A DNA stretch of 64,000 bases from Daldinia sp. FL1419 (lineage: Eukaryota; Ascomycota; Sordariomycetes; Xylariales; Hypoxylaceae), in NCBI GenBank assembly GCA_025201765.1, contig MU623346.1:62001-126000 (forward strand), read 5' to 3'. The notes beneath the pieces are model-generated. The model saw only the letters and a list, made by a program, of their open reading frames with translations, did no database searches and was not told the DNA's origin. A program made the position numbers and the translations under genes. Shown in pieces: positions 54,433 through 64,000 of the stretch; position 1 is the stretch's first letter, and each line of letters opens with the position of its first letter.

Positions 54433-55405
54433 ATGTCGGGTAACCGAAACTACGACTTCTTAGTATGTTCATAGCCTTTCTCCCTTGGAGCCGCACGTTG
54501 TTTGGATGGACGATATAACAATACTATCCGATGGTTCGGCTATCGAAGCCTCCTCAAGCCGTGGCTTTCATCTTACATTGGGCTGCAAAGCCAAGCATTC
54601 CTACGTATGCTAATGATAATCTGAATCTATAGATCAAACTGCTCCTAATCGGCGATTCGGGAGTGGGCAAATCCTGCTGCCTGTTGCGGTTCAGCGAAGA
54701 CTCCTTCACACCATCCTTCATCACAACCATCGGTATCGATTTCAAGATCCGTACGATCGAGCTAGATGGCAAGCGCGTGAAGCTGCAGATCTGGGATACT
54801 GCTGGCCAAGAGCGATTCCGAACTATCACGACGGCTTATTATCGCGGCGCGATGGGCATCCTCTTGGTTTACGATGTCACGGACCAGAGATCTTTTGAGA
54901 GTAAGAAACTCCCAACCACTACGTCAACTATACGAGCATCTGTACGCCCTTGTACGAAGCGGACAAGGAAGTGTTGCGTATTAAGAGGGGCTCTAGTGAG
55001 TCCTGGGGAACTATCGATAACAGCTGGCTTGCTTGCATTGCATCAACATTGTCCAAGCTCCACGCGTGCTGACCTGTAGCAGACATCCGAACGTGGTTCG
55101 CAAACGTAGAGCAGCACGCCACAGAAGGTGTCAATAAGATCCTGATCGGTAACAAGTGCGACTGGGAAGAGAAGCGCGTAGTTTCGACGGAACAAGGCGA
55201 GGCGCTCGCCAAGGAGCTCGGCATCCCCTTCCTCGAGGTTTCCGCCAAGAGCAACATCAACATCGACAAGGCCTTCTACAGTCTCGCCGCAGACATCAAG
55301 AAGCGTCTCACCGACATCAGCCCCTCGCAGCAGGCAGCCGCCTCCGGTGGCCAGGGTGTCAACGTCTCTTCGGGACAGAGCAGCGGTCTGGGCAAGTGCT
55401 GCTAA
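54433..55405 (+). CDS. SEC4: SEC4/Rab8-type GTPase
   Basis: Three exons: 54433-54462, 54633-54900 and 55083-55405; phases agree and give 206 residues. It is a canonical Rab: MSGNRNYDFLIKLLLIGDSG, P-loop GDSGVGKS, switch I FITTIGIDFKIRTI, switch II WDTAGQERF, G4 GNKCD and G5 SAK. The C-terminus GLGKCC carries the double geranylgeranyl cysteines. Switch and interswitch sequences are those of the Sec4/Rab8 group, which directs secretory vesicles to the hyphal tip through the exocyst. The second intron (54901-55082, 182 bp) interrupts SFE|NIRTW. An upstream CAG inside it would shift frame, so the acceptor at 55081-55082 is preferred. Together with YKT6, GOT1 and the divergent Rab it makes four traffic genes in the window. 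Confidence 0.95.
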
Positions 55406-56073
55406 GCTTAGGCTAGGTTTGAATTGAGAGGCGAAAGATGATAATATGGTGACGATTGTTGATAGTAGCACGAAGAGAGGACGAAAGGGAAGGCAAGCCA
55501 TCAAACTAAGGTGGCCTGGCACACATTTCATGTTATCAAGCGAAAGTTTACTGTAGATCGAGGCATATGACTTATGGAGACGCGCACACACACAACCCCC
55601 GAGGACCGATTGAAGAAGCACGAGTGTTGTATGAACCTGGGGGGAACGGGGGGTGGAAGGAGAAGCTAGCCAGAGAAAGAGAGCAAGGGTAAAGGCAGGC
55701 TAGCCTGCTTCACGATAGACATTCAGAGCCGCACATCACAAGCACACAACACACACAACTACATAGGAAGAATGAGGCCTGGGGGGGCTTAAGTGAGGGC
55801 GATACTATATTGGCGGAGTTTGGTTGATATGGGTCTAATACATTTTCCAGTCATCGTCGGATTCTTCCCTCTGATTACCCCAAAGAAGAACTTCTCGATG
55901 TCTACATTAGGTTATTCGTTCTTCTATCTAGTATTGCGTAGAATGACATGTCGTTTATGAAGATTTTTGGACGCTTTCGAATAAGGGGTAAGAATAGGGG
56001 TGGATGCCATAGCTGACTTGGTTTGAACAGGATATATATTTATATTTATATTTATATTTATTTATATATATAA
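55406..56073. other. Convergent intergenic region
   Basis: About 670 bp between SEC4 and the following minus-strand gene. A TATATTTATATT tract lies at 56033-56072, immediately downstream of the minus-strand stop codon. Nothing else is recognised. Confidence 0.5.
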
Positions 56074-57414
56074 TTACCATAATACCTCTGTATTGAGTAT
56101 TCTAGTCTCGTCCCATACTGCTGGTTTATCGTCGTCGAGACTCATGCGTATCTTGAAATGTCGACGGTGCCAGTGCCTTACGAAGCGGTGGGCCTCGGCG
56201 TTATCTACGAAGGGGATGATGAAGCGGGGATACCGTCTATACTTCTTTTCGTCTACCTGACCAGTCCCCCTTACTCCTTCTCCCTCCTCGTTGTATTCGA
56301 ACCCGTTTTCGCTCCCCGCTACTCGTCTAGCCTGGTCTATCAGACTCTGCTCAAAGTCCTCGGCGTCTTTATCCTCTTGCTTAAGGATGCTCTTCCCGAA
56401 TGGCAAAATCCCATTCTCGAGATTCGTAACTCGCCAGGGTAGATTCCGATCCTTGCCGTCTTCCTCGATGGCCTGTCGTAACCAATCCACCGAGATACGA
56501 CCTCCGTGGACGGAAACGAGGACTAAATGCTTGGATCCGGCGCGGTCGGCTAGTCGATCGATGAACGCTACTCCGCCAATATCTAAATCCTCGATCTTGA
56601 CACGGCTGAACCCGCTCGACACGTCGAGGTAATACCGCTGACTGGGCGGGACCAGGGTAAACGCCCTCAGATCCGCGGCCACATCGCGGCTGCTACCATC
56701 CGCGTCCTGCAGCCCGGGCGGCGTGGGCATCGACGGTGCGGAACGGGCCTTCTTCCCGTGGTGCGCGCCGGGGATATGCGCCTTGCCCAACTGCCACAAC
56801 CGCTCGACTTCCCCGCGGTACGCGGCGGCGGCGGCGTCCCGGTCGAACAGCACGAAGTAGTGGCCGAGCGGCTGCAGGGTGTCCGGATCCCGGGCTTGGA
56901 TCACCCGGGATATGCCCCCGATCCAATCCTCGATGTGTACGCCCTGGGGGGCGAGACGCTGGAAGTCGCTCTCGAGAAGGTGCTTGCTTGCCGCGGAGAG
57001 GATCAGCATGCTCTTGGCGCGCAGGGGGACGTCGTTGGATTTACGGCTGGCGGCGGCGGTGGGTTCGGAGTCGAAGTCGGAGGGGGATGTGCTCGATGCG
57101 CTGGATGTGGGGGAGGGGGGGTCGTCTAGGAGGTGTGAGGCCCATGAGGGTTTGGGATTGGTGGTTTTGCCGAGGGCTTTGGCTTCTTCCGGGAAGAGCT
57201 GTTCGAAGAGGGAAGGGCGTCTGGGCTGTTGTTCGTCATCTTGAGTATTGTTATTCGAAGACGGAGACGAGGATCGGGATGTAGAGCGTGATAGAGGAAG
57301 AGGAGGAGGTTGTAATCGAGTGGTGCTACGGTGCAGCAGCGCGGAAGAAGATGTTTGCCATGCTATTACGGCTACCGATCGTGAGGATGGCCGGCGGAGT
57401 TGTCGTAGGAGCAT
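56074..57414 (-). CDS. Putative mitochondrial protein of unknown function
   Basis: Single-exon ORF of 446 residues from the ATG at 57414. The frame extends further upstream, but without an ATG. The N-terminus (MLLRQLRRPSSRSVAVIAWQ, then SRSTSRSS) is Arg/Ser-rich and free of acidic residues for about 50 positions, a good mitochondrial presequence. A Pro/Ser-rich stretch follows with RPSLFEQLFPEEAKAL. Residues ~130-240 (SMLILSAASKHLLESDFQRLAP, then HYFVLFDRDAAAAAYR) look RRM-like in pattern: strand, helix, a conserved aromatic strand. The C-terminal part has HLVLVSVHGGRISVDWLRQAIEEDG and FIIPFVDNAEAHRFVRHWHRR. I do not recognise a named orthologue. RNA-binding inside mitochondria is a guess from fold pattern only. 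GC content is visibly higher than its surroundings. Confidence 0.75.
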   Translation of the reverse strand: MLLRQLRRPSSRSVAVIAWQTSSSALLHRSTTRLQPPPLPLSRSTSRSSSPSSNNNTQDDEQQPRRPSLFEQLFPEEAKALGKTTNPKPSWASHLLDDPPSPTSSASSTSPSDFDSEPTAAASRKSNDVPLRAKSMLILSAASKHLLESDFQRLAPQGVHIEDWIGGISRVIQARDPDTLQPLGHYFVLFDRDAAAAAYRGEVERLWQLGKAHIPGAHHGKKARSAPSMPTPPGLQDADGSSRDVAADLRAFTLVPPSQRYYLDVSSGFSRVKIEDLDIGGVAFIDRLADRAGSKHLVLVSVHGGRISVDWLRQAIEEDGKDRNLPWRVTNLENGILPFGKSILKQEDKDAEDFEQSLIDQARRVAGSENGFEYNEEGEGVRGTGQVDEKKYRRYPRFIIPFVDNAEAHRFVRHWHRRHFKIRMSLDDDKPAVWDETRILNTEVLW

Positions 57415-57695
57415 GAGGCGACGAGTTGTGACGCCCGGTGCATTGCAATGCAGAACGCTACCAAAGTTCGAAGCTGAAGCCGGAAAGAATTGAACCCAAA
57501 TAAGAAGAAAAGTTGGAGCCAATTGACGTTGATTTTCGTAGGGCTCTTAACAAGGGAAGTTACGGTTCACACTGTATCATCGCTAATATCATCGCTAATA
57601 TTAGCGCTAACAGGGTAGCACAAACACTTTTAATTGGGTCATCTGTGCTACTATAATGGCCCCCGTACTGTGCTTTTAACGTTCTATCCCACAAG

Positions 57696-57720
57696 GGTAC
57701 CTAGGTACCTAGGTAGGTAA
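57696..57720. repeat. Dispersed palindrome copy (long)
   Basis: GGTACCTAGGTACCTAGG followed by TAGGTAA; the longest clean copy of the motif in the window, about 280 bp upstream of the 57414 ATG and 290 bp upstream of the AFG2 ATG. Confidence 0.85.
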
Positions 57721-57918
57721 CGGCGATATCCATCTTCTCATCTGTCTGCACCTTGCTTCACGATTCTATTTTATAAACGAATTATCGAGAAAACAAAGAA
57801 AATAATGTTTATCTGGGGTTGGTAATCGACAATGAGAAATATTATTACGATTGGTGCCTTCAGCTACGAACCTACTAAGAACGGCGACTCGCCTGGCTAT
57901 TAAATCAGGATTTTTTTT

Positions 57919-57955
57919 ATTAAAAAAAAAAAAAAAAAAAAAAGAAGAAGAAGAA
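57919..57955. repeat. Poly-A / GAA tract
   Basis: About 22 adenines followed by GAAGAAGAAGAA, ending about 55 bp before the AFG2 start codon. Confidence 0.85.
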
Positions 57956-58007
57956 ATCTCATAAAACTCTTATACATACACACTTACAGAGTAAACACCC
58001 ATTGGCA

Positions 58008-60430
58008 ATGGGAAAAGACGACTTCAAAGTTCGGCTACAGCCGCAAGACGTAGCCAACCAGAAGAACCCAACGCATAAGAACGCTGCCAAAATCTTCATC
58101 CATCCTACTACCTTCGCCCAGGGGGGGTTCACTACGGCACACCTCTGCAATGTCGAGACGGAGGGCTCTGGTCGGTGGGAAGCCGTTGCGTGGCCTGCTC
58201 CGGATAAGAATGTTGCCAACAACATAATATCTGTTAGTAGAGTATTTCAGAAGCTGGCTAGTCTGGAACTGGGCCAGTTGGCTAGGGTTACGCCTGGGAA
58301 TGGACCGGTTCCTGATGCTGGGACGGTGGTTATGAGAGAGATAACGCCGGATCCGGTCCCGTTGCCTGCTTCGGAGCAGACGAGATGGCAGTATCATCTT
58401 GAGAGCCGATTAGGTGAGTTTTCGGGATCTCATCATCATATTAGTGCTTTTAAGTCATAAGCTGGCTTACCATTCTCCTGATCCGAGATCGTATCATTGG
58501 GTCCATCTACAAATGCACATAGTGGGATTACGGTGCGCCTTACTCTGAGACTTGATATTACTATTGCTGATATCCTTGTTTTTTCGACCCCTATCCCTAA
58601 CCCCTATTTATGTATTACTAGTCTAACAACACCAACAGAGGTAGCTGAATTCATATTGCCTAGCATGTCATTTGACGAAATCGTTCTAAACGGATCAAGA
58701 CGCTCGTTCGTGGTTATATCCGTAAATGGAAGAACCGATAACGTCGCCAAATACGCCCCTGGCTTGACAATAGTTGAACTCTCCAACGAGGAAGCAGTGC
58801 AAACTAAGGGCAAGTTGGAAGTTAACCCGTTGCCGGGAATGAAACGACAAATAGACGAGCTTAACGAATTCTTTAACGACTTCGACGTCGAGTTCGAAGG
58901 ATATACCACTCCAACCTATTCATGCGGTATTGTTATATATGGAAGCCATGGGACAGGAAAATCTATGCTACTCGATCATATCGCCTCGACGAACTGGGGC
59001 CGAGTTGTTCGACTGAATTATAGTGATAAGTCATCAACTATACAGACGTGTTTTAAAACTGCCTTGGAGCAGCGCAGTCCGACTATTATCTTGTTAGACG
59101 ATATAACGAAACTAATAGGCAAGGACCAATCAAACCGCCATATTATGGTTGAGACTATTGGTGAGGGACTCGATGCCTTATCGAATAGGGCGCGCCAACA
59201 AAATAGGAGACCTCATGTATTGGTGGTTGCCACCTGCCCCGACTACCTAAATGATATTCCTCACGCCCTTCAGCGACCTGGTCGGTTCGAAGAGCATATC
59301 GCTCTTCCTGTCCCGGACGCTCGAGGTCGCAAAGAAATCATCCGCTATCACAAGCCAACCTTCGCCCCTGATGTGTTGGATCAGCATATATCTGACCTTG
59401 GAGACCGTACGCACGCGTACACTGGTGCAGATCTACGCAGAGTGCTTTACCGCGCAACCAAAGCGTGGAAGAAGCGAGTGGGAAGCCCTTCAAAAGCGGA
59501 ACCCTTAATATGGGATGATGTAACAAAGGGACTTCAAGAGGTGCGACCTACGGCAATGCACGATATAAATCTCAAGCCGCCCACGGTGCGCTGGAGCGAC
59601 ATCGGTGGTTACGAGGAGGTCAAGGTTGCCCTCCAAAGGGTACTACGACGTCCTACGGTATGTTTCTAACCTGCTATCCGATATGGGTTATCACGACTAA
59701 CAATGTGAACTAGGGTCCTCGCGCAAGGATGTCGAAGCCGCCAAAGGGGGTTCTTCTCTATGGCCCGCCAGGCTGCTCCAAGACCATGACAGCCCAAGCC
59801 ATGGCAACAGAATCTGACTTCAACTTCTTCGCCGTGAAAGGAGGCGAGTTGCTTAACATGTACGTGGGTGAGACCGAACGGTCGATCCGCAACTTATTCA
59901 AGCGAGCACGTGAAGCTAGCCCTAGCATCATATTCTTCGACGAATTCGACTCGATAGCCGGGTCGCGGTCTGGCCCCGGAGGTGGCAGTACTGGAGGCGG
60001 CGTACAGGCGCTCACCACGCTGCTAACGGAGATGGACGGCTTCGAGCGCATCGGCGAGGTCTTCGTGCTAGCGGCAACGAACAAGCCGGAATTACTAGAC
60101 TCGGCACTACGGCGGCCCGGGCGTTTCGACGAACTAATATACGTACCGTTACCGGATGCTAAGGCTCGTGAGGCCATCTTCGCCGCCAAGAGTCGGGAGC
60201 TGGGCTTCCCTGAAGACGGGACCGTCGATATCCCCGAGCTGGCGCGCCAGACGGAGGGGTTCTCGGGTGCGGAGGTCGCGAGGATATGCGACAAGGCGTT
60301 TTGGGACGCGGAAGATGAAAGCATCTCGGCTATGGGGGTGTTGCTGGCTGCGATACAGAAGACGCCGAAGTTGGTTACGAGGGATATGCTGGATCATTAT
60401 AAGGCGTGGCAGGAGAAGTTTAGGACGTAG
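58008..60430 (+). CDS. AFG2: AFG2/DRG1-type AAA ATPase (60S pre-ribosome maturation)
   Basis: Three exons: 58008-58413, 58639-59657 and 59714-60430; phases agree and give 713 residues, somewhat shorter than yeast Drg1 (780). The start is the ATG of MGKDDFKVRLQPQD. After an N-domain come two AAA modules. D1 (~residues 200-450) has Walker A GSHGTGKS (~237-244) and a Walker B reading ILLDDI; D2 (~480-700) has GPPGCSKT (~492-499), FFDEFDSI and the second-region-of-homology RRPGRFDELIYVPLP. The GPPGCSKT form is typical of Drg1 and decides the name over Cdc48 or Rix7. Drg1 strips Rlp24 from pre-60S particles in the cytoplasm. D1 looks weakened: the P-loop proline is His and the catalytic Glu is Asp. 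Intron 1 (225 bp) could hide a short additional exon, but direct joining gives a sensible HLESRLE|VAEFILP. Confidence 0.93.
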
Positions 60431-61441
60431 GGGATTTATGGGTAGAGGTATATATGTGAACGTATGGGATGTCTCTTGTGGGATTCTAGGATTCTAGGGG
60501 GTCTGGGCTAGATATGATAGATGTTCTGGTCTTCACCAATTGCAGTTCTACGATGGTCGGACTGGTAACAACAGATAGGGGCCCGAACCTTTACGTTTAA
60601 TGCCATATGAAAGATGAGGCGTGTCACTTGTAAGACGAATCACAACCCGAAATCCAAGAGTTTTAATAACGGACGCTACAAAGCTGATATCACAAGCTAC
60701 TCCGGCACGGGGTCGCGAAACTACCTATTGGCTACCTAGGTAGGTTAAAGCAAAAAAGGGGGAGAAGTGGTGACACCATCAAGGTTCGTACCGGAGATTT
60801 GTAATGTGACAGAAAATCACTCTATTACTTTGCGGAAGAGAGACAAAGTTGTAAGTTAGAGGTTTTCAACTAAAGGATTGAAATGGATCACGTTTTTTAA
60901 CATCCCTTATGGCTAGGTTCCGTGATATGTAAGTTCCTAGGTATTTATATTCTCGATCGTTTTTCGTTGACAACTGAGAATATTATTAGGCTAGGCTTTT
61001 AAGTCAGTACCTTTTTATGTAAAGTTGACATTTTATGTCGTTGTTGCGCCCTCCGATTATAAAGTCGTAAGACTAATAAAAGGAATCACCCGTTTTTAAT
61101 TCCGCGCTACGCTTTAGGGGAGTCTGGGAGAGGTGGGGACACAGAATTAACCCAAGAACCCAAGAACCCAAGAACTCAAGGTAACGTAGGAAGGTACTAG
61201 TTATAGGTATTATACCTACTGCATATCCCGTGCGGCCGTGCCATCGCAACTGCTTCCAAGGTTATACTATAAAATTGTCGTAATTCCCCAAACTCAATTT
61301 GATAGATTACCCAGGTACTTTCTTATCGAAGGCCGGGGATTGATTTGGTTTGTACAACCTCTCAATTGAGTGAGCACGGGTTCAACTTCAACTTCAACAA
61401 ACAAAAGAAAAGAAAAACGAAGTAGACTAAACTGGGCAAAA
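60431..61441. promoter_or_regulatory. Upstream region of the decarboxylase gene
   Basis: About 1 kb. Contains a copy of the dispersed palindrome (CTACCTAGGTAGG at 60732-60744), an AACCCAAG repeat (about 61149-61175) and a TTCAACTTCAACTTCAAC run (61381-61398) close to the ATG. No other gene is seen. Confidence 0.5.
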
Positions 61442-63067
61442 ATGGACTCGAAACAATTCCGGGAAGCGGCTATAGCGTCTATCGACGATAGTAAGTCTCC
61501 TTATCCCCTATGAACTTCTATTCCAACGACTGATTCATTGTAGTTGTCAGATACTACGACACGATCGAAGAGCGTCGTGTCGTCTCCAACGTCGAGCCTG
61601 GTTATCTGAGAAAGCTTCTACCCGAAGAAGCACCTCAGAATGGCGAGGCCTGGGCTGATATCCAGAAAGATCTCGAGTCCAAGATCTTGCCTGGTATAAC
61701 CCATTGGTTAGTATCCCTTCATCCCTTCATCCCTTTCTCCCGTCTCGTTAGAGAGAGAGCTTTAATATTAAACGAGAAATAGGCAATCGCCCAATTTCCT
61801 AGCATGGTTCCCCTCTTCCAGCAGCTTCCCGGCCATGCTCGGCGAAATGTACTCTGCCGCGTTCACCGGCGCTGCCTTCAACTGGATCTGTTCGCCTGCT
61901 GTCACCGAGCTCGAGACTATCGTGCTTGATTGGTTGGCTAAGGCTTTTGGCTTGCCGTCATGCTACCTCTCCACGGGACCTACTAACGGTGGCGGCGTCA
62001 TCCACGGGACTGCCTCCGAGGCTATTGCTACTGTCCTGGTTGCTGCTCGTGACAAGTACTTGCGCGAGGCTACGGCGCACATCGCAGACGAGGAGGAACG
62101 CGAGGATGCTATTGCTATTCGCCGGAGTAAGCTCGTGGCCCTGGGAAGCGCTGCGACCCACAGTGCTACCAAGAAGGGGGCCCAAATCGCTGGTGTCAGA
62201 TTCCGCGCTGTTCCGGTACATGCCGCCGATGGGTACCGGATGACAGGTGCCGAGCTGCGCCGGGTCGTTTTGGAATTGCGTGCTAAGGGCCTTGAACCCT
62301 TCTATCTTACCGCCACTCTTGGTACCACTGACACGTGTGGTATAGACGACATGGAGGGCATTGCGTCCGTACTAGAAGAATTGGCGCCCCCTGGCCCCGG
62401 TGAGATCTGGGTGCACGTCGACGCGGCCTACGCGGGTGCCTCTCTAGTCTGCCCTGAGTACCAGTATCTTACAAAGTCCTTTGATCGCTTCCACAGTTTT
62501 AACACAAACTTACATAAGTGGTTGCTAGTCAACTTCGACTGCAGTGCCGTGTGGGTGCGCGACCGCAAGCACCTGACTGATGCTTTGAGCGTCACGCTGG
62601 CGATCCTAAGTAACCAGCACACGGACTCCGGGCTCGTGACTGATTACCGTGACTGGCAAATTCCGTTTGGAAGGCGGTTCCGATCCCTCAAGGTTTGGTT
62701 CGTGATACGCACATATGGTATCGAGGGTCTGCGCGCGCATATCCGGAAGCACATCAAGCTTGCAGAGACGTTTGGCGAACTCGTAAAGACGCGGCCAGAC
62801 CTGTTCGAGATTGTGACAGGCCCGCGGTTCGCGTTGACGGTACTCAAGCTAGTAAAGAAGGAATCGACACTAGAGGAGCAAAATGCGCTCACTAAGAAAG
62901 TGTACGACGCCGTAGTAGAGGATGGCCGGATCTTCCTGTCGAGCACTGTGGTCGGCGGTGTGTTTGCCATCCGACATAATCCAGCTACGCCCAAAGTAGA
63001 AGAACATCACGTTAAGAAGCATTTCGAGGTCCTAGTCGAGGTCGCCGAGAAGACACTTGCTGCTTAG
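61442..63067 (+). CDS. Group II PLP-dependent amino-acid decarboxylase (aromatic amino-acid decarboxylase-like)
   Basis: Three exons: 61442-61490, 61544-61706 and 61783-63067; phases agree and give 498 residues. The acceptor at 61781-61782 is preferred over later CAG sites because it restores HWQSPNFLAWFPSSSSFPAM, the conserved substrate-lining segment near the N-terminus. Other landmarks are GGGVIHGTASEA (PLP phosphate region), LTATLGTTDTCGID, WVHVDAAYAG (the aspartate that pairs with the pyridine nitrogen) and FNTNLHKWLLVNFDC with PLP lysine ~316. The family removes CO2 from aromatic L-amino acids (tyrosine, tryptophan, DOPA). In moulds such genes supply tryptamine or tyramine, or act in nitrogen metabolism; the real substrate is unknown and no pathway partner lies nearby. 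The PLP lysine is preceded by Leu-His (LHK) where NPHK or DPHK is usual. Confidence 0.94.
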
Positions 63068-63483
63068 GAGTACAATGGAAGAAAAAGGGGGTCTAGTTAA
63101 GTAGAAGTGCATTATAGAAGTGTGTTAGATTACAATGCTAAATAAACTAAATAAGCGTAGATATGCGTATGCTATTTCGTTGCTCGTGATTTTATGATTC
63201 CTAATGCCTCATCAATTTCCAGCCTTGGGCACTATTTAATGCTGAAAATTGCTGAGAGGCGTAAACATCTACTTCCCCTGAAAAGGAGTCGTGACAAAGC
63301 AAGCGGTATTTCTTTTCGTTCTTTTTTTTCTTCCTTCCCCCTTTTTCCAATGGTATCGACCGTACGCCATCCTCTTTGCTACGATGGACCCCCAATAACA
63401 ATGCTAATATAGGAGAAATGTATAACGTATTTAGAAGAAGCGGCAACGAGTATATAGTATACGGACAAAAGAGGCGAAAGTCA
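63068..63483. other. Convergent intergenic region
   Basis: About 415 bp between the decarboxylase and the Arg-rich gene. T/C-rich at 63320-63345. No conserved coding sequence. Confidence 0.5.
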
Positions 63484-64000
63484 TTACCAAGAATCGCGGC
63501 GGCTTCTTCTAGCACGGGACTCCCGATCTCTATCCCATTCTCTCAGGACTTCATCGTGGTACCCCCTATCGTACCGGGATTGCTCGTAATATTCGTCGTC
63601 GTTGATATACCTCGGGTCCTCGTGCCGCCTCGTGTCCACCGACTGTACTCGATTATGACGATCCCTCCGGCTGCGGGCTATCTCTGCCGTATCCCTCCCT
63701 ACGCTGTGATCGCTCCCACCACCGCCGCCACCGCCGCCGCCGCTCCTATGTCGACTACTACTCCATCTATCCTCGCTGCCTCTAGTACTCCTACTTCTCC
63801 TCCTACTTTCACCACTCCGATCCGAGCGGTCGTACGAAGCGTCTCGATCTTGCTGTTGGTCTCGCCTTCGCCGCCGGCGGTCGTTGTTATCCCGCCCTTG
63901 TGGTTCCCCGCGCTCCTTCCGTTCTTCGTGCTTCCGTACTTGGTTCTCGATGTTCCAGGCTAGCCCGATGCCAATCATGCCCAGCACCAGCGGCTCCTTC
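63484..64000 (-). CDS. Arg/Gly/Ser-rich protein, C-terminal part (5' end outside window)
   Basis: Minus-strand frame with stop at 63484-63486 that is still open at the right edge, so the start lies outside. About 172 residues are visible. It opens with KEPLVLGMIGIGLAWNIENQ, a glycine-containing hydrophobic segment of about 17 residues that could be a membrane helix or amphipathic segment. The remainder is extremely polar: Arg/Glu/Asp-rich (RRRRRRDQQQDRDASYDRSD), a run of nine glycines coded by a GCC/CCG-type repeat on the plus strand, and RGYHDEVLREWDRDRE near the end. No enzyme motif is seen. The SR/RD/RE content can resemble RNA-processing proteins, but the hydrophobic start argues for a membrane-associated protein. 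I do not recognise the family. Confidence 0.7.
   Translation of the reverse strand, partial: KEPLVLGMIGIGLAWNIENQVRKHEERKERGEPQGRDNNDRRRRRRDQQQDRDASYDRSDRSGESRRRSRSTRGSEDRWSSSRHRSGGGGGGGGGSDHSVGRDTAEIARSRRDRHNRVQSVDTRRHEDPRYINDDEYYEQSRYDRGYHDEVLREWDRDRESRARRSRRDSW

Larger units (their letters stand above)
57415..58007. promoter_or_regulatory. Divergent promoter region
   Basis: About 590 bp between the mitochondrial-type gene and AFG2. Contains the repeat ATCATCGCTAATA (57577-57602), the palindrome GGTACCTAGGTACCTAGG (57696-57713) and a long A tract followed by GAA repeats (about 57919-57955). Confidence 0.6.

Noticed and set aside
56736..57284. 182-codon plus-strand ORF
   Set aside because: Antisense to the GC-rich mitochondrial-type gene; Arg/Gly-rich translation typical of a GC-rich shadow.
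58480..58640. Possible extra exon in AFG2 intron 1
   Set aside because: The piece after CCGAG that would follow exon 1 in phase runs into TAG, and joining exon 1 directly to 58639 gives the family-like sequence without it.
59758..60324. 188-codon minus-strand ORF
   Set aside because: Antisense to the D2 ATPase domain of AFG2.
61783..61860. Later CAG acceptor near 61821 for decarboxylase exon 3
   Set aside because: It would delete the conserved segment QSPNFLAWFPSSS; the acceptor at 61781-61782 keeps it in phase.

Overview
The window reads as a chromosome segment of a filamentous ascomycete (Pezizomycotina, most likely Sordariomycetes). Reasons: genes carry short GT-AG introns that often fall inside the first few codons, gene content is that of a mould (KapC-type bZIP factor, multi-gene FMN-dependent/cytochrome b2 family, fungal CorA-like and DUF427 proteins), and intergenic DNA is full of simple-sequence tracts and a dispersed GGTACCTAGG-type palindrome. 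I see no prokaryotic operon, virus, intact transposon, rRNA gene or CRISPR array. Exon borders were deduced by eye from splice signals, reading phase and family conservation, with no transcript evidence.

Layout. 1-6.2 kb: 3' end of a PHO84-type phosphate transporter (+), a small DUF427 protein (-), a cytochrome b2-type dehydrogenase (+), a CorA-like membrane protein (+). 7.8-20.6 kb: a divergent Rab GTPase (+), the large SLH1/ASCC3-type helicase (-), the SNARE YKT6 (+), a serine/proline-rich protein (-). 20.6-25.2 kb: gene-poor. 25.2-37.5 kb: profilin (+), GOT1 (-), IES6 (-), DAD4 (+), ARP5 (+), a kapC-like bZIP factor (-). 37.5-46.2 kb: an 8.6-kb gene desert rich in microsatellites. 46.2-64 kb: pterin-4a-carbinolamine dehydratase (+), ERG25 (-), NCA2 (+), SEC4 (+), a putative mitochondrial protein (-), AFG2/DRG1 (+), a group II PLP decarboxylase (+), and the 3' part of an Arg/Gly-rich protein (-) running off the right edge.

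The genes are mostly conserved housekeeping genes and do not form a biosynthetic cluster. Two themes recur: secretory traffic (YKT6, GOT1, SEC4, a second Rab) and the INO80 remodeller, whose Arp5 and Ies6 subunits form one subcomplex and whose genes lie here 1.7 kb apart with only DAD4 between them. The most distinctive observations are the DAD4 gene, whose start codon appears to be a 3-nt exon by itself; a run of start-proximal micro-exons in other genes (ERG25, kapC, profilin, NCA2, YKT6, GOT1) that hide true N-termini; an AFG2 with a non-canonical first ATPase site; and the dispersed palindromic motif restricted to noncoding DNA. I did not find a clearly new multi-gene system.
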